In this document: one piece after another, positions 8,656 to 18,300 of the stretch | Layout of the letters: each line of letters opens with the position of its first letter | How positions within the stretch are numbered: the first letter of the stretch is position 1 | NCBI GenBank assembly: GCA_036322835.1 | Contig: AP027304.1 | Coordinates: 372,001-436,000, forward strand | DNA length: 64,000 nucleotides | Origin: Tenuifilaceae bacterium CYCD | GTDB lineage: Bacteria; Bacteroidota; Bacteroidia; Bacteroidales; Tenuifilaceae | Direction: 5' to 3' | Translations under genes and position numbers: made by a program | The notes under the pieces: generated by a model | Told to the model about the DNA's origin: nothing | The model's input: only the letters and a program-made list of their open reading frames with translations | Database searches by the model: none

Positions 8656-11600
8656 TTACAAAGAAAAACCTAAAACCAGTATATCGTCCATTTGCGCAAG
8701 TTCAACATTGGTAGAATTATCTTTTCTCCAATTTTCAATAGTGCTATTAAGTATCTCCTTTTGCTCTGCAAAAGGCTTTTGATGAATTGTAACTAGCAAA
8801 TCTCGAAGATTTTTCCTCATAAATTTTCGCCCATCGGGCCCTCCCATTTGATCCTGAAATCCATCGGAGAAAAGGTACACGCAGTCGCCCTTCTTAAGTT
8901 GATAGGTTTCCTGCTTAAAGTTTTCCATCTTGATATGCAATCCTACCGGCATTCGATCGGCCTTTAACTCTATGGCCTCTTTGTTTGCAACAATTACAGC
9001 AGGATTGTATGCTCCAGCAAAACTCAGCTCAAGTGTTTCGAGGTTGATAACACAAAGAGCCATATCCATTCCATCCTTGGTGGTTCCTTCGTAATTGCCC
9101 TGCTTGAGCGATGTTATAACATTGCTACGCATATGATCAAGAACTTGCTCGGGAACATCAACCTCAAGTTCATTTATTATCTTGTTCATAAAACTGATTC
9201 CGAGCATACTCATAAATGCACCAGGAACACCATGCCCTGTACAATCGGCAGCAGCAACAATCAACTTAGTATCGCTTTTCCCAATCCAGTAAAAATCGCC
9301 ACTAACAATATCGCGAGGCTTATAGAGAATAAAACAATCGCTAGTGTTTTCTGATAAAATTTCAAAACTGGGCAATATCGCCTGCTGAATTCTACGTGCA
9401 TACGTTATACTGGCAGTGATCTCCTCATTTTGTTCCTCAATATGCTCCTTCTGAGCAACAACTTCAGCAGTACGTTCCTTCACAACCTGCTCTAGGTATT
9501 CTTTTTCCTTCCTTAATTTACGTTCACGATACCGAATAAAAAATATCAGAACCACTACAAAACCAATAACGCAAACAATATAGAACCAAAGTGTTTTCCA
9601 GAATGGAGGTGAAATTATTAGTTTGTAAGTTACTGGTTCGGACCAACTAACTCCATCGGAACTTGCGCTTAGATAAAATGTATACTTTCCATCGCTTAGC
9701 CCAGGATATGTAACACTCCTACCTGTGGTTGACGGCGACCAGTTTTTCTCGAATGGCTCTAGTTTATATCTGTATCTTACTTTCTCTGGATTCAACAAAT
9801 AGATACCTTCAAAATCGAAGGTTAAATGATTCTGATAATACTTCAACTTCAGTTTTTCAGGAACATTAAACCAGTCTGATACCTTTTGATTATATGAGTT
9901 CCAATCAACATTCTCGAACGAAAGCTTGATTCCTGTAATATGAACAACAGGCATCTCCTTAATAGTATCTTCCAGAGATGGCTGGTATCGTGTAAGCCCA
10001 CTTACAGTCCCAAACCAAATATTATTGCTTTTATCCTTGCAAATGGCATTTAACTTGGTTTCACCAAACTTAAAACCATTAGATTTATCGTAAACATTTA
10101 TTTTTAAAGGCCTTTTGAAATTTTTATCAAAGTAAATTTTATTAAAACCGAGAGTCGTACCTGCAATAAGAATGGTATCGTTATAAAAAACAAGCGAGTT
10201 AACAGTTTTAGCATTTAATTCGCTATTCAATAGGGGAATAATAGTATCGGCTTTTGTGTTATACTTAAAAATTCCACTGGTAGTACCAATGTAAATTTGG
10301 TTAAGTTTGTCTACCGCCAGTGCATGAACACTTAAATCGGTAAGGCCTTCGGCCTCGTTAAAGTCCCGATAATTCCAAGTTAATGGATGAAAACTTGCCA
10401 AACCACCAAGTGTTCCCATCCAAATATTTCCGTTTAAATCGGAAATAACCGTTTGCACCTCGGGATGAATTAGTCCATTCTCCTCGTTTATAGTATAAAT
10501 CTTATTACTCTTGATCTCATTATAACCAACATCGGTTCCTGCGTATATTGATCCGAAACTATTCCAGTAAACACAATTGATATTATCGTCGGCCAATCCA
10601 TCATAACTGGCCAAATACCTAAACTTATCGGCTTGCTTGATTGCAATTCCTTCGCCATGTGTTCCAACAATCAAGTTGCCTTGATTGTCAATATCAATAG
10701 AAGTAACCTGTGTACTAGCAAAACCGCTACTTGGCGAAAAAAAATGAGAGGCTAACTTATTATTTTTAACGCTAACCTTTGCTAAACCTCTCCCATCGCC
10801 ACCAATCCAAAGTGTATTGTCGGGGCTAGACTTTATGGCAAGAACCTGTTTTCCTGGTAATCCGTCCTCAACTGTAAAGTGAACTAGTTGAAATCCTTGA
10901 AATAAGGAAAGTCCATTCATTGATCCAATCCAAAGATTCCTGTTCTTATCGCGATTAATACTCAAAACAAGGTTTCCTGCCAATCCATTCTTTAAGGAAA
11001 TGTTCAAAACAGAATTATCCTTTAAATAGTAAAGTCCATTATCGTTAGTGCCAAACCAAACCTGATTCTCTCCATCGCAGTAAATGTCCCAAATTCGAGA
11101 ATCGGATATTCCTCTTTGCTCACCATACGGTAAAACCGTGAATCCACTATTCTTTTTAGATAGAAGAAAAGCACCTGCATCTAAAGTTCCCAGCCAAATA
11201 CACTTTTTCTCATCCTCGGCAACACACGAAAACAAGTTGCTAGGGATTGATACAATAGATTCGAGATTCTGTATTTTGGGTTTTCCATCGACAAAAGAAA
11301 TGATGTTTACACCGCCGATCATTGCAACCCAAGTAGAACCATCGGAACTATGCAGAATGTCAAGTACAAAATTTGCTGCTAACCCATTTTTTTCGTTTAG
11401 GTAATCAATTGAAATACTGTCGTCTCGAAGGGTAACTATGTTTAAACCAGAATCATTAGTGGCAACCCACATTTTACCATCCTTGTCCAGTGCCAGTTTT
11501 GTTACTGCACTGCCCTTTAAACCATCCTTTGCGGTAATACCTCGCCATACCTTTCCATTGAAAACGCCAATACCCTTATCGGTACCAACCCATATATTAC

Positions 11601-11871
11601 CATCGGCACCTTCAACAACTGAACGAACAATATTTCCGGGCAAGCCAGAGCTTTTATCGAAAACAACAAACTGATAGCCATTGAACCGGGCCACCCCGCT
11701 TTCGGTACCAATCCACAAGTAACCACGGCTATCCTGAAATGTTGAAAAAACCGTTGACTGAGGTAACCCCTGCTCCAATCCATAATTTGTAAAATTATAG
11801 AGTTGACCATAGGCTTTATAGTCATTAAAAAACAATGAAAAAAATGATATTAAGAGCAGAAGCCGTTTCAC
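8656..11871 (-). CDS. Two-component-type beta-propeller sensor with SpoIIE (PP2C-type) phosphatase output
   Basis: Membrane sensor of 1071 residues. Order: signal peptide (1-22); a large periplasmic region of repeated GYLWIGTESGVARFNG-type propeller repeats (about 25-640); a Y_Y_Y domain (about 690-755); one transmembrane helix (about 757-779); a charged coiled coil (EKEYLEQVVKERTAEVVAQ, about 785-825); then a SpoIIE-type phosphatase domain to the C-terminus. The output domain carries the PP2C metal-site motifs SGDFYW, DCTGHGVPGAFMSM and LFSDGFQDQMGG. Unlike hybrid one-component systems with this sensor half, it has no histidine kinase or HTH: the output is a serine/threonine phosphatase, presumably acting on an anti-sigma antagonist or similar partner encoded elsewhere. 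It starts 6 bp after the caspase-like gene, so the two are probably co-transcribed. Confidence 0.9.
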   Translation of the reverse strand: MKRLLLLISFFSLFFNDYKAYGQLYNFTNYGLEQGLPQSTVFSTFQDSRGYLWIGTESGVARFNGYQFVVFDKSSGLPGNIVRSVVEGADGNIWVGTDKGIGVFNGKVWRGITAKDGLKGSAVTKLALDKDGKMWVATNDSGLNIVTLRDDSISIDYLNEKNGLAANFVLDILHSSDGSTWVAMIGGVNIISFVDGKPKIQNLESIVSIPSNLFSCVAEDEKKCIWLGTLDAGAFLLSKKNSGFTVLPYGEQRGISDSRIWDIYCDGENQVWFGTNDNGLYYLKDNSVLNISLKNGLAGNLVLSINRDKNRNLWIGSMNGLSLFQGFQLVHFTVEDGLPGKQVLAIKSSPDNTLWIGGDGRGLAKVSVKNNKLASHFFSPSSGFASTQVTSIDIDNQGNLIVGTHGEGIAIKQADKFRYLASYDGLADDNINCVYWNSFGSIYAGTDVGYNEIKSNKIYTINEENGLIHPEVQTVISDLNGNIWMGTLGGLASFHPLTWNYRDFNEAEGLTDLSVHALAVDKLNQIYIGTTSGIFKYNTKADTIIPLLNSELNAKTVNSLVFYNDTILIAGTTLGFNKIYFDKNFKRPLKINVYDKSNGFKFGETKLNAICKDKSNNIWFGTVSGLTRYQPSLEDTIKEMPVVHITGIKLSFENVDWNSYNQKVSDWFNVPEKLKLKYYQNHLTFDFEGIYLLNPEKVRYRYKLEPFEKNWSPSTTGRSVTYPGLSDGKYTFYLSASSDGVSWSEPVTYKLIISPPFWKTLWFYIVCVIGFVVVLIFFIRYRERKLRKEKEYLEQVVKERTAEVVAQKEHIEEQNEEITASITYARRIQQAILPSFEILSENTSDCFILYKPRDIVSGDFYWIGKSDTKLIVAAADCTGHGVPGAFMSMLGISFMNKIINELEVDVPEQVLDHMRSNVITSLKQGNYEGTTKDGMDMALCVINLETLELSFAGAYNPAVIVANKEAIELKADRMPVGLHIKMENFKQETYQLKKGDCVYLFSDGFQDQMGGPDGRKFMRKNLRDLLVTIHQKPFAEQKEILNSTIENWRKDNSTNVELAQMDDILVLGFSL

Positions 11872-11877
11872 CGTTGA

Positions 11878-13725
11878 CTAGGGATTTTGTTTACGAATAA
11901 AGATAAACTGTCCACCCTCATCGCCAGTATTAACAATTGGACTAAACATAGGTGTTTGGTTGGAGTTATTTACCACTGCAATCTTTAAGTCGTTGTAGAG
12001 CTGGCTTGCATCAAAAAACTGATTCTGATTACTGGTTAAGGACTTGAGGAGGTAATATGTAAATACAGAGTGTCCATCTTTCCCGCCATCCATAACCGGC
12101 TCAACACCACCAGATGTTAATGCAGTACGCGATTGTTTTGAATAAATCTGGTTGTAATACTTAAATGAATTTTCGTATGGAATGGTTAGTGTTTTTCCTC
12201 TAAAGATATCTCCACTAAAGCAAGCATCGGCAATTAAAAATGTGTGTTTCGACTTAATCCCACTCAGGAATGATTGAATGTCGGTATTAGAAATCAATCC
12301 AGAAATTGAACTGCTTGTAGCATCGGCTGGCACCCAAAAGCCACGTTGTAAACTCTCGTTGTAATCGCCATGCCCCGAATAGAAAATCAACAAATTATCG
12401 TTCTCGCGCAAATTTGCCATTAGCCATTCATACTCTTTAAGAATATTAGCCCGGGTAGCTTGCTCGTTATAAAGTGTACGAATAGATTGAAACTCGTACC
12501 TATTGCTAAGTTGCTCGGCTACTGCCTTTGCATCGTTAACAGCATTGCGGAGTGGCTTCCATTCGCCAGTATAGTTATCGATGCCAATTATCAAAGCAAA
12601 GTAACGACCAACCGATACCTCCTGAATTGCTTTTGATGCCTTGAGTCCCTTTAACGGATCGTTACTTCCTCGGTATAACGAATAATCCTCCACATTTTGA
12701 ACCTGAGCCACCTGAACTGGCTTATTTATCGAAACAGAGAATGATTTAACACTATCACCCTCCATCTGAACTCCTTCGGCTTTCAACTTTAAAGTAAGAT
12801 CAGTCAATTCACTTCCCTTATTGATGTAAAATAATAGTTCAACCTCAGTCTGCTCTCCAGCTTTAAGCTGAAGATTGGTTTTACTCTCTAGCAGCAAAAC
12901 ATTAGAAGGCAAACTATAAATCAACTTGATATTATCGGCATCTTCCTTTGATTTATTGCTAACCGAGAAGTTCAACTTAACAGATTCGCCCGGAGCAACT
13001 ACACCTGAATTTGAAGTAAATTTTCCGTCACCAATTTGGATGATAGGCAATTTATTATCGTTTTCAGTTGCAAGCTTCCAAACTTTCATGTAGTCAATCT
13101 GCACCGATGATTTTTCTGCTACCTGAAAACCAATGCCATTACCAAAAAAAGGTTCAAAGGGCATTGTATGAACTAATTGCTTGTTGATAAAGAAGTAATA
13201 CTTCGCACCCACTTTCCGCACAGTCAGAGTGTTGTAAGTATAGTTATTGATGAGTTTAGTAGGTTTTACCGGAACAAAATCGGTAAATGTTCCATTCACA
13301 AACTTATCGATAGTAAATTGTCCTTGCCCATTGAAAAAGAAATCGAACTGTTTATTCTCCACCAAAGACTTTCCCCATTGCAATCCATTAAATTTATTCT
13401 GAATTCCCTTATCCAACCGAATTTTTAACTCAATCTCGAAATCCTTGCTCTGATCAATAAACACCTCCTTAAAATCCTCCTTGGGAACATCCTCAAAGGA
13501 TTGAAAAAACAATGTGCCCTCCTGTAAATTCTGAAACCAAACATTCTCCTTTATCCCCAAATACCAACTATTCTTGTTGTCAGTAAATTCCTCAACGAAT
13601 AAAGGAATTTTTCTTTCGGCAGAAAATGCATTATAATCTTCGGCCATGGTTATTCCCTGTCCAAAAATTTTACCTAATCCAACTAAAAAGCAAAATGCGG
13701 TAATCAGAATATTTTTTTTTCTCAT
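11878..13725 (-). CDS. Exported caspase-family (C14-like) peptidase with N-terminal jelly-roll domain
   Basis: Protein of 615 residues with a signal peptide (1-23, ending KIFGQG). Residues about 40-217 look like a LamG/DUF1080-type jelly-roll (FEIELKIRLD..., YNTLTVRKVGAKYYFFINKQ, IDYMKVWKL). About 225-340 is an Ig/CARDB-like segment (SGVVAPGESVKLNFSVSNKS). The caspase-like domain is about 375-610 (ALIIGIDNYTGEWKPLRNAVNDA). The catalytic dyad is visible: His452 in YSGHGD and Cys502 in IADACFSG. Export is inferred from the signal peptide; most bacterial metacaspase-like proteins lack this lectin-like front. The gene is followed after 6 bp by the SpoIIE sensor. The substrate is unknown. Confidence 0.9.
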   Translation of the reverse strand: MRKKNILITAFCFLVGLGKIFGQGITMAEDYNAFSAERKIPLFVEEFTDNKNSWYLGIKENVWFQNLQEGTLFFQSFEDVPKEDFKEVFIDQSKDFEIELKIRLDKGIQNKFNGLQWGKSLVENKQFDFFFNGQGQFTIDKFVNGTFTDFVPVKPTKLINNYTYNTLTVRKVGAKYYFFINKQLVHTMPFEPFFGNGIGFQVAEKSSVQIDYMKVWKLATENDNKLPIIQIGDGKFTSNSGVVAPGESVKLNFSVSNKSKEDADNIKLIYSLPSNVLLLESKTNLQLKAGEQTEVELLFYINKGSELTDLTLKLKAEGVQMEGDSVKSFSVSINKPVQVAQVQNVEDYSLYRGSNDPLKGLKASKAIQEVSVGRYFALIIGIDNYTGEWKPLRNAVNDAKAVAEQLSNRYEFQSIRTLYNEQATRANILKEYEWLMANLRENDNLLIFYSGHGDYNESLQRGFWVPADATSSSISGLISNTDIQSFLSGIKSKHTFLIADACFSGDIFRGKTLTIPYENSFKYYNQIYSKQSRTALTSGGVEPVMDGGKDGHSVFTYYLLKSLTSNQNQFFDASQLYNDLKIAVVNNSNQTPMFSPIVNTGDEGGQFIFIRKQNP

Positions 13726-13995
13726 AACAAGGTTATTTAATAAGGCTCATACCAAATAGCAAAATAAAGTTTTTTGCAACCATTATTTTTGTCAAATCGT
13801 ACAAAAGAATACTTTAAACCGACAATTTTACCCCTTTTATCAGGAAGAAGTCTAAGATAAAAATTACCAAATACTAATTTAAATTCAACATTCAACTGTA
13901 AAACAGGCGCTTATATCAGTAAAATAAAGTATCCCAAGAGGTGGCATACTATTTAAACTTTACTTATTTTAGTAGGCACAGATTTTTTTATTCTA

Positions 13996-15147
13996 ATGCT
14001 CATGGAGTTGAGTTTGCATTTTGTTACTAACATTATCATTGCAACAGTTTGTTTGGCCATGGGAACCATTTTTATAACCATTCCCATTCCGCCAAAAGAA
14101 GGGTTGAAAAAATATAAGATTTCACTAAAAGTTATTGCGACATCATATTTCATTCTGTCAGCATTATCTTTATTAATATTAATTTTCAAATTATCCGACA
14201 ACGCCCGCGAACATTTTACATTTATTGGTATTAGCGTTTCTTCGTTTCAAGCGTTTCTGTTCACCTTTGCGCTAATTACCCTTATTAATCCTAAGTACAT
14301 CACAATTAAAAGTATTTCTGCCCAGTTCTCTCCCATTGTTATACTTGGAATTTTCTATGGTATTTTTTACTCGCGATATGGAGACCCCGTTATTGCACAC
14401 TTTAACGAAATTCCGATGTACCTAAATAATCCAACCTTGTGGGTACGCTTAATATTTTATGCATTCTATATCTTTCAACTTATCTATTACACCTGGTTGT
14501 TTTTAAAAGAAGATAAGAATAGCAAGTCGCGGATGATGGATTTTTTCTCCGAAGATATTTGGTTAAAACTTTCATGGGTTCGAGTAGCATTTTTTTCAGC
14601 TCTAACAGTGGGCATTATTGCTATGGTTTCGTACCTTTTCCCTCAGAAATACGACTGGATTTTCACACTTATTTATTCTGTTTTCTATTTCGGATTCGCC
14701 CTAGAATATGTTAAATACAATAAAATATACACCATTGTTGAACCTGCAATGGTTGAAGAAAAAACAGAACCTGCCCAAAATAATTTCCATACTAAAATAA
14801 AACAAGATTGGGAACCTTTAAAAAATCAAATCATAAGCAACCAGCGCTTTTTAGAATCTGGAATTAATATAGAAACCATGGCCAGGCAACTTGGCGTTGG
14901 CAGAACGGTTCTTTCAACCCTGATCAATCGTGAAGAGGGCATGAATTTTAATACATGGATAAACACTCTCAGAATAAGCAAAGCCAAGGAATACATGTTG
15001 AACAATCCGGACGAATCGCTGAGCGTGATAGCTGAAATGGTAGGTTACACGGAACATGCTAACTTTAGTCGACAATTTAAACAAATAACCGGGGAGTCTC
15101 CATTGATTTGGAAGAAAAAACAACTTACCCATTCGTTCGTAGAATAA
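13996..15147 (+). CDS. Membrane-anchored AraC-type transcriptional regulator
   Basis: Protein of 383 residues. The first roughly 245 residues are mostly hydrophobic with about six to seven predicted membrane helices (for example LHFVTNIIIATVCLAMGTIF, VIATSYFILSALSLLILIF, VAFFSALTVGIIAMVSYLF). After a cytoplasmic linker, the C-terminal 100 residues form a double helix-turn-helix AraC/XylS domain (IETMARQLGVGRTVLSTLIN ... LSVIAEMVGYTEHANFSRQF). Such 7TM-plus-AraC regulators are common in Bacteroidota; their signals are mostly unknown. The gene is divergent from the caspase/SpoIIE operon and is followed by the giant T9SS gene 170 bp downstream, which makes either neighbour a candidate target (inference). 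Confidence 0.88.
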   Translation: MLMELSLHFVTNIIIATVCLAMGTIFITIPIPPKEGLKKYKISLKVIATSYFILSALSLLILIFKLSDNAREHFTFIGISVSSFQAFLFTFALITLINPKYITIKSISAQFSPIVILGIFYGIFYSRYGDPVIAHFNEIPMYLNNPTLWVRLIFYAFYIFQLIYYTWLFLKEDKNSKSRMMDFFSEDIWLKLSWVRVAFFSALTVGIIAMVSYLFPQKYDWIFTLIYSVFYFGFALEYVKYNKIYTIVEPAMVEEKTEPAQNNFHTKIKQDWEPLKNQIISNQRFLESGINIETMARQLGVGRTVLSTLINREEGMNFNTWINTLRISKAKEYMLNNPDESLSVIAEMVGYTEHANFSRQFKQITGESPLIWKKKQLTHSFVE

Positions 15148-15263
15148 TCGCTAAATTCTAATACAAATCTTAGAGTTAATTTTTTGTAATTATTGCACTT
15201 CCCCTAATCGAGCCATGGGCTAAAATTATCAATTACAATCCTTCAATTGTACGAATTGATAAA

Positions 15264-15291
15264 TTGTCAACAATCCAACCTTGTATATTTA
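15264..15291 (+). promoter_or_regulatory. Possible Bacteroidota-type promoter for the T9SS surface protein
   Basis: TTG (15264-15266) followed after 17 bp by TATATTTA (15284-15291), one mismatch from the TAnnTTTG -7 consensus, 26 bp before the start codon at 15318. The spacing fits; the last base does not. Confidence 0.4.
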
Positions 15292-15317
15292 CAGTTTAGT
15301 TTATAATACTAACTTCC

Positions 15318-18300
15318 ATGATACATAGATTTTCGGTTAAGCACCTAGTAGGGTTTGTAATTGTTTTGTATTTACTTATGCTACAACGCACCTTGTTTGC
15401 ACAAAGTAATTACTCATTTAGCGTATCCAGTGAAACTTATGCTACAATTTCAGGAACTAATGTTGATTTGTCCAGTTCGTCTCTTAGTTCTCCTATTGAC
15501 ATTGGTTTTACATTTAATTTTAATGGGATCGACTACACCCAGGTAGTTGCTGATCGTCGCGGCTGGTTATCTTTCAATCTTTCTTCAACCAGTAGTATGT
15601 CAAGCACATGGTATAATGGCGATTTAACAAATGCCCCAATGCGACCACTTATTGCCCCCTTGTACTATGATAATGGAATATCGTATCATAGCGGAGCCAC
15701 AGCCCGGTATACGGTTACAGGAACGGCACCAAACCGAATATTTACGTTTGAATGGTACTACTGGACATTTCATTGGTACACCAATAACGATGTATGCTTT
15801 CAGGTTAAACTCTATGAAACATCCAATAAAATTGAATGCCTCTATTTACCAATGGCAACTTGTTATCAGTACGAGGTAGAGCCATCCATTGGCCTTGCTT
15901 TTGCCAATACAGGTGATTTTTTATCGGTTACTGATTTTAGCAACAATGCGTTTGCCAGTAGTGAATTCGAAAGTCACAACTTTCCTGGAATGCCAGTTGC
16001 CAACCGGAAATACACTTTTGAGCCAATAACTCCTAAACCAGCACCTAACAACCAGTGTACAAATTTTGCAGCCAGTAATATTGCCGACAATTTTGTTTTA
16101 ACATGGACGGATGCTACTGGAAGCACAATTCCCGATGGATATTTGATAATGGCATCTACAAGCAATACATTTCCCGATCCAGTTGATGAAACATGGATTA
16201 GTCAGGATAACGATTTGTCGGAAGGAACTGGTATTGTTAAAGTACTCAAAGGAAAACAGTTTTACAATGGATGGAAAAATGTACAATCGCTAACAAATTA
16301 CTATTTTAAGATATACGCTTATACCAATAGTGGAACTTTGGTTAAATACAACATTGTATCGGCTCCCGAAACCCAACTTTCAATCTCAAAATCGCAACCT
16401 ACGTCCCATGTAACCAATTTCCGAATTGAAATGGTTAATGGAAACTTTTTACTAAAATGGACAGATGCCCATCAATTTGGAAATGCAATAGACCTAAACT
16501 ATAACATGGTATACCCAAATAGTTGCAGCTATATCGACTGTGGAAACAATTCATCCCTTGATATTACTGGGAATTCCATCACACTTGAAGCATGGGTAAA
16601 TCCTACAAAGAACGATGGATCAATTATTCAAAAAGAAAACAGTACACTCGACGGTGGCTATCAGATATACCTTAACAACAAAGGACAACTTTGTTTTGGA
16701 TTATATATTGATGGTAGCTGGAGTGAAGTAGTTACAGATCCTTTTGTTTTGCCCTACAATAGTTGGAGCCACATTTGTGGGACATACGATGGCACAACTC
16801 AATCCATCTATATATCGGGTATTTTAATTACCAGTAAGGCCTGCAGCGGAAATATCACAACATCCTCGTCGAATTTGTTTATTGGCCGAAACCATATAAC
16901 CAATTTTGTCACTTTTGATGGCCAAATTGATGAAATTGCAATTTGGTCAACCGCCCGAACTCAGGCTCAAATCGTAAATGATCTAAATTTAAAATTGACT
17001 GGGACTGAAACAGGTTTAGCAGCCTACTATAAATGCAATCAGAATGTTAATGATGCCACATCAAATACAAACAATGCAACCTTAATGAATGGGGCATCAT
17101 ATACCTCATCAAATTTAAGTTCTGAAATTGAAGGTTATGTTATTCAGGCATCTACCACCGACAGTTTTACAGCAATTGAGAATAGAACTGACATAACTAT
17201 CGATGACGACTTATCCGACAATGTTGGTGCTATTAAAGTTGCACAGGGAACTCAGTACGATAGTTCGTGGGTTAACATTAATTCAACAAAGCCTTACTAT
17301 TTCAGAATTATACCGTACTCCGGCAATGGAACCGAAATTGTTTACAATACAGAAGATCCCATCCCATCTGTATCGATAATGCCCGAGCCAACCAATCATG
17401 TCACTAACTTTTTGGCTAATGCAGCAAACTGCAATATTGAACTAAGTTGGACCGATGCCACTGGGGATCAAGTGCCTGATGGCTATGTTATCTTAGCATC
17501 AACAACAGGTTCTTTCACTGCTCCAGCTGATGGAACTCCATTATCTAACGATAATGATTTAAGTGATAATTCGGGAGTAATAAACGTTTCAAAAGGGGTA
17601 CAAAACTATTCTCAATGGACTGGCTTTGTATCAGGAACCACTTACTACTTTGCCATTTATCCATACTCCAGTAGTGGAACAACTATTAATTACAAAACAG
17701 ATGGAGATGTTCCTCAGGCCAGCGGATCAATTATTATCTATCCAGAAGCATCAAATCAGGCTAATGGATTTAGCGCTAACAACAATGGCTCAATTACCCT
17801 TAACTGGAACGATGCCCAAGGAATAGATATAACCAGCACAAATAATGCACTTAATTTCGATGGCAGTAGCGATTTTGTAACCTGTGGTGCTCAAAATCCT
17901 TCGATTTTCACTTTAGAAGCACTGGTAAATCCTTCAGTAGTTAGTTCCGACCAAGCAATTGTTTCAACCCTTAATGAGTCAAGTAGCACTGGCATGGAAT
18001 TGCATATCAATACCTCAGGCAATCCTGTACTAACCATTCGAAGTGCATCGGGATGGCTCGACTTAAATTCAGCAATTACCTTAACAACAAACACCTGGGT
18101 TCATATAGCAGCTTCGTACGACGGCTCTATTGCAAAGTTGTATGTAAATGGAGTTTTGACAACACAATTAAGCAGCAGCAGTTATTCGCAGGGAACCTCA
18201 ACCTTATTAATTGGAAGGCGATCGAGTGGTGGATATTTCTTTAATGGAACTATCGATGAAGTTCGAGTGTGGAATGCCGCCCTTACCGCTGATGAAATAA

